From positions 1,857,001 to 1,921,000 of the forward strand of contig NZ_CP116967.1 of NCBI RefSeq assembly GCF_032050975.1: a stretch of DNA of 64,000 bases. The letters are read 5' to 3'. Source of the stretch: Candidatus Nitrospira allomarina. Its GTDB lineage: Bacteria > Nitrospirota > Nitrospiria > Nitrospirales > UBA8639. The notes beneath the pieces were generated by a model that did no database searches, was not told the origin of the DNA, and saw only the letters and a list, made by a program, of their open reading frames with translations. Below are positions 55,612 through 63,708 of this stretch, piece by piece. Position 1 is the first letter of the stretch. Each line of letters begins with the position of its first letter. Made by a program: the position numbers and the translations under genes.

Positions 55612-56550
55612 TTAGGAAAAAGATCTGAATAACGAGTGCAGCCCATGAGAGGCTTTCACGGCGCACAGGAGCAAGGCTAGAGAGGGAAGGGGATAGGGCC
55701 CATACCGTCCTTGCAGTTGCAAACTCGACCTGGCCAATTCCTTCGTGTTTGCGGGTTTCAACCCCCAGGCTCCTAAGCCCAAGAGGGCCCAACCAAGTGA
55801 AATGGGAGTCCGGAGGTGAGGGAGTTCATGTGAGAGATAGTCAAGGCTTCGTTTTATCTCGCGGATGGGGGTGGTGCCCGCCAGAGCTTGCAGAGCGATG
55901 GCGGAGCACTCAGGGAGCGGATGTAACTCTCTTCTGAACACTGTGGTACTGCCGAAATTCCATCCACCATCTGTCAGTTGGCGATTAATGAGCATCTGTT
56001 GCCCGGCAATGGCGCGAGGATGAGTGCTTAATCCCACCTCTTTTAAGGCCAGCAGAGCGAGGGCAGTTGGTACAACCCAGCTGTGGGTGTCGGCAATCCA
56101 TGGCCAACCTAGGATGGCGGTGTCGTGCCCAATAATTGAAGGATCTGGGGTAGGAAAATGTCGGCCGGTAAACCCTATGAGATAGTCGACAGCCCGGGAT
56201 TGCGCTTCTTGATACTGGGGAATGCCTTCCCATGCGAAGATGGCGAGTGGTGTTGGCCAAGATGCCTCTGGGTGAGAGAGAGAGATGCTCACGCGTCCGT
56301 CGTCCGCCTGTTGTGAAGCTAAATATGCCCTTCCTCGGTTACAGCTTTCATGATCGAATTCATATGCGGACATTGAGATAATGGCCCAGGCGGTTGCGTC
56401 CGGCCGTGCCTCTTCTCCGGAATGATATGGAAATCCCCCATTTGGTTTTTGCCATGATTGGAGAAGCTCAAGAGCATGACGAAATTGTATTTGAATCATA
56501 AGAGAAAAATTTAGGTTTCCGTGCAATTCGATTAAGGTTTGATATTCCAT
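55612..56550 (-). CDS. Prenyltransferase/squalene-cyclase-like alpha/alpha-toroid protein
   Basis: The protein has 312 residues; an inner ATG at 56499 is an alternative start. QW-type repeats of the terpene cyclase/prenyltransferase fold recur: LQSWQKPNGGFPY, YLASQQADDGRVS and INRQLTDGGWNFG. The DxDD motif of squalene-hopene cyclases is not seen. The protein is half the length of such cyclases, so a single toroid with a binding rather than cyclising role is likely. Paired with a DUF362 gene. Function not assigned. Confidence 0.75.
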   Translation of the reverse strand: MEYQTLIELHGNLNFSLMIQIQFRHALELLQSWQKPNGGFPYHSGEEARPDATAWAIISMSAYEFDHESCNRGRAYLASQQADDGRVSISLSHPEASWPTPLAIFAWEGIPQYQEAQSRAVDYLIGFTGRHFPTPDPSIIGHDTAILGWPWIADTHSWVVPTALALLALKEVGLSTHPRAIAGQQMLINRQLTDGGWNFGSTTVFRRELHPLPECSAIALQALAGTTPIREIKRSLDYLSHELPHLRTPISLGWALLGLGAWGLKPANTKELARSSLQLQGRYGPYPLPSLALLLCAVKASHGLHSLFRSFS

Positions 56551-57009
56551 GTTGTTCGGTTTAAATCGCGGAAACCTTAAGAAATTACAGATTTTACTTT
56601 GGTCATACCCTTACCTCCCTTCCGTCATTCCCGCTGGTAGTTAGCGTAAACCCATCCGAAGAATTCCATAGATGGATTCCGGGTAATAATGTCGAGCAGA
56701 CCGTGAAAGGATGGTAATAATAGTACTCGTCGGAAAGTGGGATGAACAAAGCATAAACCGACAAATGCGGCTCATGCCTGCCGTCTCCTTTCGTCATGCG
56801 TCTTTCGGGTTACGACTGCAGACAGCCTAACCCGGCCTACGCAACTCTGCAGCCGCGCAGAGTCTCGCGTTTATTAAGGATAGGTCAGATTAGCAATGGG
56901 GTTCCCGACAATATGTCCTCCAGATGGATTCCGATGCAAATGCAAGGGAAAGACGAGAGTCGGAGGGAGAATTGGTGCGGTGGCATGCAAAAGGGGAACG
57001 GACTAAGGC
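56551..57009. other. Intergenic region with short inverted repeats
   Basis: About 460 bp with no convincing gene. Contains a near-palindrome GAATTCCAT-AG-ATGGATTC followed by GGATTCCGGGT near 56660-56690, and a perfect 7-bp hairpin ACTCTGC/GCAGAGT (56844-56850 / 56857-56863). The 'CCGTCATTCCCGC' string near 56618 is of a kind seen in dispersed REP elements. Confidence 0.4.
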
Positions 57010-58020
57010 TTACGGGTGTAACCCCGGCATGTCTGTGGAACATTTACTGAACGCCATCTCCTGTTCGGGAGCGACAAATACTCCGTCAGCCTGGATTTCC
57101 TTTCCAGGCACAACCTGCCTTGCCACGTAAATGATGCAGGCGGCAGTCAATACACCACCGAATACGTCGATCAGGTGATGCCCTCCATGGATAAGCACTC
57201 CTGGAAGGACGAACAGATTGATGACGATCAGTATGGGAAACCACCAGCGAGTGGTGCGTGCTGCATACATAGCCAAAACGGCCATGATCGTGTGATACGA
57301 GGGAAAAGCCACCAGGCCTTCCATATCCTTTGGAGAAATGAATTTTGGTCCTTCAGCCCCTAGACGCAATAGTTCGGCACCATAGGACGAGCCAACAAGC
57401 GGTCTCGCCGCCTGCTCAATTGTGCCGGAAATATCATAGAGCACGCTGGTGCCAAATGCCGGAAACAGCGCCCAAAATCCAAGGGTTGCCAGACCTGAAG
57501 CGGTAATTGAAAGGATGAAGACATGGAGTTCTTTTTGCTTGCCTCCAAATCCTAAAATAATAAAAAGTAATGCCATTTGCGGGATGGAAGATAAATAAGC
57601 ATAACGCGTCAATTCATTAAACAATGGATGGCGACCGGCAAATTGAACAATGTCTGGCCATGAATACCCGAACCAAGCATCGATTTGGACCAGAAACGGA
57701 TCAATGGGTTCTCGCCAAAGCGGGAGCAACAGATAACCGAAAACTGATAGCACAATTGTAAACAGAAGAAGCATGCCAGTGGCCATCAGTGTCATGGAGA
57801 TACGCTCACTACGCCCGCTTGAACGATAGAACAGTCCCACAGTAATGATGAAAATTCCCAAGGCAAAAAATAGGGTATAGGAAAACCAATCAAAGCCAAT
57901 TTTGCGCACAAGAATCACGGCAAGGTCGAAGATCGCGAGCACGAAAATGGTATTGCGTAAAAATCGTTCAACCGGCCATAGAAAGGGTTTTCCAAGAGTC
58001 AAGTTTCCCAGTCTCATCAT
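57010..58020 (-). CDS. PAP2-superfamily membrane phosphatase/phosphotransferase
   Basis: The protein has 336 residues and ~8 hydrophobic spans. The C-terminal PAP2 motifs VAFPSYHTIMAVL (phosphatase motif 2 His) and HGGHHLIDVFGG (motif 3 His/Asp) are present, arranged as in the inositol-phosphorylceramide-synthase-like 'PAP2_3' branch. It would hydrolyse or exchange lipid phosphate head groups in the membrane. It could participate in the lipid chemistry encoded at 29-35 kb, but there is no positional link. Confidence 0.85.
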   Translation of the reverse strand: MMRLGNLTLGKPFLWPVERFLRNTIFVLAIFDLAVILVRKIGFDWFSYTLFFALGIFIITVGLFYRSSGRSERISMTLMATGMLLLFTIVLSVFGYLLLPLWREPIDPFLVQIDAWFGYSWPDIVQFAGRHPLFNELTRYAYLSSIPQMALLFIILGFGGKQKELHVFILSITASGLATLGFWALFPAFGTSVLYDISGTIEQAARPLVGSSYGAELLRLGAEGPKFISPKDMEGLVAFPSYHTIMAVLAMYAARTTRWWFPILIVINLFVLPGVLIHGGHHLIDVFGGVLTAACIIYVARQVVPGKEIQADGVFVAPEQEMAFSKCSTDMPGLHP

Positions 58021-58644
58021 TTATTTCCCTCGGTTCTGAATTTGGTCACTGGTGTGCGGATACAGAGCGCCCTGGTAAATAGAACCTATAAAAAATTCCA
58101 ACTGATCTAACCCCATCGTTCAATGGGGTGTTCATTGTTGGAGTTAAAGTAAGAAAGGGCATTGGAAATGGCCCGGATATTATAGACTGGGCAATCGTGA
58201 AGGTGCCTTGAAGTCTTCGATCGAAGGTCTTTTCGGGATATTTCGTTGTTATCTTGAAAATGTGTCAAAGTTTCCTTTGTGAAAAATCCTCATTCATCAC
58301 CTTGACCAAAGAGAGGAGGCAGCAATCGCTCTTCACATTCCGTTTGAAGTTTCACGGAGAATTTCTCCAATTTCCATTAGTCTCACTCCTCACGTTTCCT
58401 CAGGTGCATTCCATCCAAAAATTTAAGCTGTTCTGGACAATTTCGATCTCCTTGGTCAACAAAGGGAGGTAAACCATTGTACCGGTAAACAATATGAAAC
58501 ATATTCAACAAAAAACCATCGGCAAGTTTTCCCTGAAGAGGTCGATAATGAAGCATGAAAACAAAGAGTCACAGAATACGAAATGGAAAATTTTCTTGGG
58601 TCTATGAGCATTTATTCATGACCATGAAACATGGATTCGGTCGG
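58021..58644. other. Intergenic leader region upstream of the Tad locus riboswitch
   Basis: About 620 bp between the divergent PAP2 gene and the riboswitch. No convincing gene was seen; short frames lack coding character. The promoter of the pilus operon should lie here, but no strong sigma70 or sigma54 site stands out by eye. Confidence 0.4.
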
Positions 58645-58738
58645 GTGCCCCTTCCCGATAAGGGCGAACACGTCGAAATGCGTGGGCGCAAAACCACGGG
58701 TCAGGGTTGGTCCCTGATAGCCGGGTTGCCGAAGGCAC
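58645..58738 (+). promoter_or_regulatory. Cyclic di-GMP-I (GEMM-I) riboswitch aptamer
   Basis: All elements of the GEMM-I aptamer occur in order. P1 is closed by GTGCC (58645-58649) with GGCAC (58734-58738) and TTC with GAA. Then follow AGGGCGAAC; a P2 stem CACG/CGTG capped by a GAAA tetraloop; the tetraloop receptor GGGCGCAAAACCACGGGTC; a perfect P3 hairpin TCAGGG-TTGGT-CCCTGA; and TAGCCGGGTTGCCG. It ends 90 bp before the first Flp pilin, so c-di-GMP should control pilin expression. The expression platform is not obvious: a 7-bp stem follows but no T-run. An on- or off-switch cannot be decided by eye. Confidence 0.88.
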
Positions 58739-58828
58739 GGAGAGCCAAGGGGCAACGTCTGCGTCAGAATTTTCCGGGCAGTCTGGCGTAACGAAAGTAT
58801 TTACCTTCGCCCGTTAAGGAGATGCGCT

Positions 58829-59002
58829 ATGGTTAACCAAGTAATGCGTTTCGTGAATGATGATGAGGGAGCCACCGCGATTGAGTACGGTTTGTTAGCT
58901 GCTTTGATTGCCGCAGTGATTGTCACGGCCGTGACTGCTGTAGGGACTGCGCTCAGCGGTACCTTTACTACGATTTCTACCAGTGTTGCGGCTCCGAGCT
59001 AA
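58829..59002 (+). CDS. flp: Flp/Fap-type pilin 1
   Basis: The protein has 57 residues; AAGGAG lies eight bases before the ATG. A short basic/polar leader ends in Gly before ATAIEYGLLAALIAA, the Flp prepilin cleavage site with the conserved Glu5-Tyr6, followed by one hydrophobic helix and a Ser/Thr-rich tail. After cleavage by the TadV/CpaA-type peptidase encoded at 62107 it would be the main pilus subunit. First gene after the c-di-GMP riboswitch. Confidence 0.92.
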   Translation: MVNQVMRFVNDDEGATAIEYGLLAALIAAVIVTAVTAVGTALSGTFTTISTSVAAPS

Positions 59003-59033
59003 GTGAGACCTCCTTCCCGCAGTTGATGATTAG

Positions 59034-59100
59034 AAGTGCCGTTCCCGATAGAAGTTTATCGGGGCGGTACTTCGGCGGGAAGCCGCCTCTGAATGGCGGC
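59034..59100 (+). terminator. Pair of strong stem-loops between the two pilin genes
   Basis: Stem-loop 1: AAGTGCCG (59034-59041) with CGGTACTT (59065-59072) plus inner CCCGATA/TATCGGG, fifteen pairs with one wobble. Stem-loop 2: GCCGCC (59082-59087) with GGCGGC (59095-59100), followed by GCAGTTTT. The second may be a weak terminator; the first looks like a protective 3' end for an abundant pilin mRNA, uncoupling it from the downstream genes. Confidence 0.55.
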
Positions 59101-59153
59101 GCAGTTTTGAGAGGTGACGCGAAGGTCAGGTAAAGGATAGGGAGGCCAGCATC

Positions 59154-59357
59154 ATGCAGACAATTCTCCTGAATCATTGTCATCAATGGGTAAAAAACTT
59201 CCTCGTTGATGAAGAAGGTGCCACGGCAATTGAATACGCACTCTTGGCCTCACTGATCGGTGCCACGGCATTGAGTGCTCAAGCAGCTTTGGGAAATGCG
59301 GTTGGGAACATGTATACGCAAGTCATGGGTGTCATCGCGGGGGCCTTGGGGAGTTAG
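59154..59357 (+). CDS. flp: Flp/Fap-type pilin 2
   Basis: The protein has 67 residues. The leader is longer than in pilin 1 (MQTILLNHCHQWVKNFLVDEEG), with cleavage before ATAIEYALLASLIG; Glu5 and Tyr6 are conserved. The C-terminal part (NAVGNMYTQVMGVIAGALGS) differs from that of pilin 1, so the two are diverged paralogues, perhaps major and minor subunits. It follows the intergenic stem-loops and precedes tadE by about 250 bp. Confidence 0.9.
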   Translation: MQTILLNHCHQWVKNFLVDEEGATAIEYALLASLIGATALSAQAALGNAVGNMYTQVMGVIAGALGS

Positions 59358-59604
59358 CGGGATACTGATAAAGACTGTTCTCAATGGTATCGAAGGGGTA
59401 CTCACCAAAAAAAATTGCTCAAGTCTTTTAACTGACGCATTTAGATGTCCTAGCGTTCCCGCATTTTTCTATACCATGGTCCGTACCATACCGGACTTGT
59501 GATGCATCCGATCTATATCTAACGGTAGTGTCAGTGGAATTTGACGGTATGGCCTGATCGCTGCCCTCCAATCCATTTAGATAGCCGAATGGGAACAAAG
59601 AGGC

Positions 59605-60030
59605 ATGAGTGAGCACCGAATCAAACAAGTACTAAAGCTGAGACAATCCGAGCGTGGCTCGACGGCGGTAGAGTTTGCTCTCATTCTACCGATTCTTGCG
59701 TCACTTGCATTTGGAGCGATCGATTTTGGGCGCATGTTGTGGTTTAAGGAAGTTTTGGTGAATGCGACCCGTGTGGGAGCGCGCCAGGGGACATTATTTG
59801 CTTCGGGCAATGGCCAGGCAGAAATTGAAGCAGCCATCACGGCTTCTCTTGCAGCGGGAGGGGTGGATCCATCAGGGCTCTCGGTGGTGGTTAATGGGGT
59901 CGGAAGCCCACAGGGACAGCCGTTAAATGTGGTGTCTACCATCCCCTGGAATTATTTTGTCATCGATAAACTCATTCCTGCGATTTCGACTCCCAACCTA
60001 CAAGCCTCTGTAACCATGATGATGGAATAA
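59605..60030 (+). CDS. tadE: TadE-like minor pseudopilin
   Basis: The protein has 141 residues. The N-terminus RGSTAVEFALILPILASLAFGAIDFGRM is the TadE signature: a prepilin-like site before STAVEF and a single membrane helix, then a periplasmic domain. TadE-type pseudopilins assist Flp pilus assembly. It precedes the TadG-like gene by about 50 bp. Confidence 0.9.
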   Translation: MSEHRIKQVLKLRQSERGSTAVEFALILPILASLAFGAIDFGRMLWFKEVLVNATRVGARQGTLFASGNGQAEIEAAITASLAAGGVDPSGLSVVVNGVGSPQGQPLNVVSTIPWNYFVIDKLIPAISTPNLQASVTMMME

Positions 60031-60080
60031 GGCGAGGTGGAATGTCTTGTTCAAATCTTCAATGTAACGGAGAAGCGAAT

Positions 60081-61190
60081 ATGTGGAAAAAACAACGTTG
60101 GTCCATTGTCTCACCGCTCTTGAACCAACGGGGCGTCGCGGCAATCAATGGGGCGTTTATGGCGGTCGCAATGGGCATCATGGCAGGTGTGACGATTGAT
60201 GTCGGGCATGCCTTGCTCACACAAAATGAATTGCACAATGCCTCGGATGCCGCCGCGCTGGCCGCTGCGAGACAATTGGGTGTGACCTATCTTACCTTGA
60301 CCATCGCAGAGCAGCAGGACATGGGACGGGCACTCACTGGCAATGAACAATCACAAGTAACTGCTCAGGCGACTGCTGCGGCATTTGCCAACAGTGCTTC
60401 AGATGTCAGTAACTTGTCTCTTTCGCAGGGAGATGTTGAGTTTGGGATATGGGATTTCAATGCGCAGACGTTCAACCCAACGGTGAACCGGCCGAATGCC
60501 ATTCGCGCGACTGTCCGACGTGATGGTGCGGCCAATGGTGCGATATCGACATTTTTTGCCGGTATGTTAGGTATGAGTACTATGAATATTTCCACCAGTT
60601 CGATTGCTGCATTAGGGACTTCAGGAGGACCTGTCCCACCGGGAGTGGCCGATGTGCCGTTTGCAATTTCCACTAACTGGTTCAACGGAGTCGCCAACTG
60701 CGATGGGGGTATACAATTTTCTCCGACTGGGCCGAATGGCTGTGCGGGATGGCACGTTTTTGATCAGAATCCGGCTAATGCGAATACGCTCCGAAATACT
60801 ATTGATGGGTTGAAAGATGGAAGCTATCAAAGTCCAGGGATCATCCCAGGGCAGACTCACTTTACGTTTACCGGTGGAGAAGTTGCTTCTGCCTTTCCCA
60901 ATCTGATCGATCTCTGGGATGCGAAGAAACAATGGAATAGTGATACTGGACAGTATGAATGGGATATCAATCTACCGGTATATCAAGATGGAGGATCTTG
61001 TAGTAATCCCAGTGGTTCTATCACCATTGTGGGGTATGCTAAAGCGGTGGTGACCAACGTCAAGAAAAAGGATATTCAAGCGGAAGTGAAATGTGATGGT
61101 TTCTTTGATGGAACGCCAAATCCCAACCAGGCTGGTGGGGGCGCTGGGGCGCTTCAGCCCTTATCGGTTTATCCAAGATTAGTGTCCTGA
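60081..61190 (+). CDS. tadG: TadG-like pilus assembly protein
   Basis: About 369 residues from ATG 60081, with GGAG eight bases upstream; ATG 60042 is an alternative. The start QRGVAAINGAFMAVAMGIMAGVTIDVGHALLTQNELHNASDAAALAAARQLG is the typical TadG/TadE-like N-terminal helix and 'DAAALAAA' block. The rest is a Gly/Asn-rich extracytoplasmic region without a visible von Willebrand (MIDAS) domain. It would be membrane-anchored in Tad pilus assembly. Confidence 0.85.
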   Translation: MWKKQRWSIVSPLLNQRGVAAINGAFMAVAMGIMAGVTIDVGHALLTQNELHNASDAAALAAARQLGVTYLTLTIAEQQDMGRALTGNEQSQVTAQATAAAFANSASDVSNLSLSQGDVEFGIWDFNAQTFNPTVNRPNAIRATVRRDGAANGAISTFFAGMLGMSTMNISTSSIAALGTSGGPVPPGVADVPFAISTNWFNGVANCDGGIQFSPTGPNGCAGWHVFDQNPANANTLRNTIDGLKDGSYQSPGIIPGQTHFTFTGGEVASAFPNLIDLWDAKKQWNSDTGQYEWDINLPVYQDGGSCSNPSGSITIVGYAKAVVTNVKKKDIQAEVKCDGFFDGTPNPNQAGGGAGALQPLSVYPRLVS

Positions 61191-62106
61191 TGATGGGTGG
61201 ACAGACTGGAGCCTGAGAAGGGTTCTCTGCGACTGTTGTTCACCGGACTGGAGAAGTCAAGGCCAAGCCTCTGGAAATTTTTTAATGGTCTCCTTCTCAA
61301 TATTTTTCAAGGTTCAAATCGTGAGTCTCCGCATGTATGCACATGCGCTTCCTGCCTGAAAAAACATCTGACGGAGAACTCATTTTCGTTCCGTTGTTGG
61401 TCCCGAGTGAATTTCAACGGCAATGTCTCTATCCTTCCATCATTCTCGCTTATGGGAGCATCCCTACTCGCAGCATCGATGAATCCCTTTTGCCGCATTC
61501 TTGCCCGGTAAAAAATGAAAGTGGTGAGAAAGAACTCAGAGCCTGACTCTTTCCAATCCAATCCAATTCCTGACCCCTCGCTTAATTCTCATAACTCTCT
61601 GTGGGTATTTCCCGACATTGGTAATCGGGAGTTCATCTGCTCCCATCAGCAACGGCATTTGTAATCGGGAGCCTATTTTACTCCACTTCTGATGGATCCT
61701 CGCTAATCACCAGCGGAGTGAGTGGAGAGGGGCGGGCGGGTGATGGGAGGGAGGCTCCCGTTTGACGTAAGGGTGAGTGCGTCCTGCTGAGTGACCGTGA
61801 GGATGACCAGAAGAAAAGCTCGTAGTTTATGGAGGAGAAAAAGATGGATTTTCAAGGATCAAAGGCGAGCATGACCAGGGAAAGTGAAATCAAAGCTTAG
61901 TAAATAAAATACAAAACTTCTAGGGTTTATGAATACTTTTTGGGTACAAACCTTCAGAAAGTCGGGCAACTGACCGAAACAGGAACTGTTTGTGTAATCG
62001 TGGTTCGTTAATGTTTCTGACATGAATGAAAAACGGTATCTCCCGGCCATGAATCATTCCTCACGTTACAGTAAATGACCTGGTAAAAAACCTATTTTAG
62101 GGCTCA
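61191..62106. other. Intergenic region within the Tad locus, with a spaced direct repeat
   Basis: About 910 bp without a convincing gene; short frames on both strands lack coding character. A 16-bp repeat CATTKGTAATCGGGAG (one mismatch) occurs at 61616-61631 and 61656-61671, exactly 40 bp apart, so both copies would face the same side of the helix. This could be a regulator site for the downstream tadV-cpaB-cpaC genes. Confidence 0.45.
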
Positions 62107-62640
62107 ATGAATATGGAGACATTTCTTCCATTATTTGGATTAGCAATAGGGTTAGTGGTGGCAGCGGTTACGGATGTTCGGGAAGGGCGGATTCCCAATT
62201 GGCTGACGGGTTCCTTGGCCGTCTTTGGAATTGGAGTGAATAGTATGGAGTATGGTTGGGAGGGATTCCTGTTTAGTCTCGGCGGTCTGATCATGGGGTT
62301 GGTCTGCTTGATATTTTTTTATTTGAAAGGTGGGATGGGCGCCGGAGACGTGAAATTGCTTGGAGCGATTGGAACAATCCTGGGTCCGGGTCAGGTGGTC
62401 TTTGCGTTTGCGTTTGCAGCCATGTTGGGGGGGCTATATAGCATAGCTCTGTTGTCCACTCAGGGTGGCATGCGCCACGCCTGGGATCGGATGTTTCTCC
62501 TTTTGTCGACTCTGAAGGTGATCAGGACTATTCCGGTTTCGGGCGCACAAACTCCCACCGAGCCAAAGTTACGGTATGCCCTAGTTTTAGGGCTGGGTAC
62601 TGTGATCGCCAAAACGTTGTTTTATTATGACGTGTTGTAA
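62107..62640 (+). CDS. cpaA: Prepilin peptidase TadV/CpaA (A24 family)
   Basis: The protein has 177 residues and six or so membrane spans. The aspartyl protease motifs are intact: the first Asp in VTDVREGRIPN and the second in GMGAGDVKLLGAIG (GxGD). It lacks the N-terminal methyltransferase domain of PilD, as usual for Tad loci. It would remove the leaders of the Flp pilins and TadE encoded upstream. CpaB follows after ~180 bp. Confidence 0.92.
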   Translation: MNMETFLPLFGLAIGLVVAAVTDVREGRIPNWLTGSLAVFGIGVNSMEYGWEGFLFSLGGLIMGLVCLIFFYLKGGMGAGDVKLLGAIGTILGPGQVVFAFAFAAMLGGLYSIALLSTQGGMRHAWDRMFLLLSTLKVIRTIPVSGAQTPTEPKLRYALVLGLGTVIAKTLFYYDVL

Positions 62641-62819
62641 CTCGTGTTCGCTTGGTTCTACGTGTTGAAAATGAGCAATCGGAGAAGATTCTTTACGTTG
62701 TCTATTAAGAATGGCATTTGCCATCCGATATGCAGAGGTAGACAAATTGAAACCTCAGGATTGCTAGGTATGAATAAAAATTTCGGTTTGGATTTGGTGA
62801 AGAAGGGGGAGGAAGTCTC

Positions 62820-63662
62820 ATGGGACAAAAACGGCCACTCGTATTTTTAGGAATCGCGATGATTATTGCCCTGGTGACGACCGTCATGGTGTATCGGTGG
62901 CTTCAGGGACAACGAATGATCGAAACCGATGCTCCTGAAGTAGTGATGGAAGGTGTGAGTGTCGCAGTGGCCAGTGCCGATATCCCCTGGGGGACTCCAC
63001 TCGGTGAAAAAGCCGTTCGAGTAATGATGTATCCTGAAGAAGGTGTCCCCGTAGGTCACTTTAAGGACACGGCATCTTTAAATGGTCGAGTCGTGCTGAC
63101 AAACCTGAAAAAAAATGAGCCAATTTTAGAATCGAAATTGGCTCCGATTGATGTGAAAACGGGCGGAGTATCCGCGGTCATGGATCCCAATAAACGGGCA
63201 ATGGCTGTAAAAGTGAATGAAGTGGTTGGCCTTCCGGGATTTGTGCAGCCAGGAGATCGGGTTGATGTGATGGCGACCTTTGAGGATCCCAGGTCTAAAA
63301 AGAAGGACAATGGCGGTGGGAAGGAGGAGGTGACCAAGGTCGTCCTTGAGAACACGCTCGTGTTAGCGATCGATACGCAAATGGAACGATCAGCTGGAGA
63401 GGAAAAGCCCACTCCCGTAAAAGTCATTACGCTGGAGGTGTCGTTGGAGGAGGCCGAAAGGTTGGCCATGGCCGAAAATGGTGGGAAGTTACGATTGGCC
63501 TTACGAAGTCCACTGAATCCTGAGGTGAAGAAAACCAAAGGTGCCGACTTTAAGGATTTGATGCGTTCCCACCAACTCATTCCTCCGCCGCCCAGAGGGG
63601 GAAAGCCAAAAGAGCAAGTTGAGGTGATCCAGGGGACAACGCGGAAAACGATGAAATTTTAA
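62820..63662 (+). CDS. cpaB: Flp pilus assembly protein CpaB/RcpC
   Basis: The protein has 280 residues; GGGGGAGGAAG precedes the ATG. It has an N-terminal membrane anchor (LVFLGIAMIIALVTTVMVY), then a SAF-like domain (VSVAVASADIPWGTPLGEKAV...GRVVLTNLKKNEPI), then AVKVNEVVGLPGFVQPGDRVDVMATF, the CpaB hallmark. It acts in the periplasm at the pilus secretin. The secretin gene follows. Confidence 0.93.
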   Translation: MGQKRPLVFLGIAMIIALVTTVMVYRWLQGQRMIETDAPEVVMEGVSVAVASADIPWGTPLGEKAVRVMMYPEEGVPVGHFKDTASLNGRVVLTNLKKNEPILESKLAPIDVKTGGVSAVMDPNKRAMAVKVNEVVGLPGFVQPGDRVDVMATFEDPRSKKKDNGGGKEEVTKVVLENTLVLAIDTQMERSAGEEKPTPVKVITLEVSLEEAERLAMAENGGKLRLALRSPLNPEVKKTKGADFKDLMRSHQLIPPPPRGGKPKEQVEVIQGTTRKTMKF

Positions 63663-63708
63663 GAGGGTCGTCGAGAGTGACGCGATGATCGTTAGGAAAG
63701 GTAAGGAT

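Noticed and set aside
58555-58791. 78-codon frame upstream of the pilins
   Set aside because: Lies over the c-di-GMP riboswitch; explained by the RNA structure.
61197-61561. Overlapping frames of 84-104 codons on both strands between tadG and tadV
   Set aside because: No ribosome sites, no coding character, mutually overlapping.
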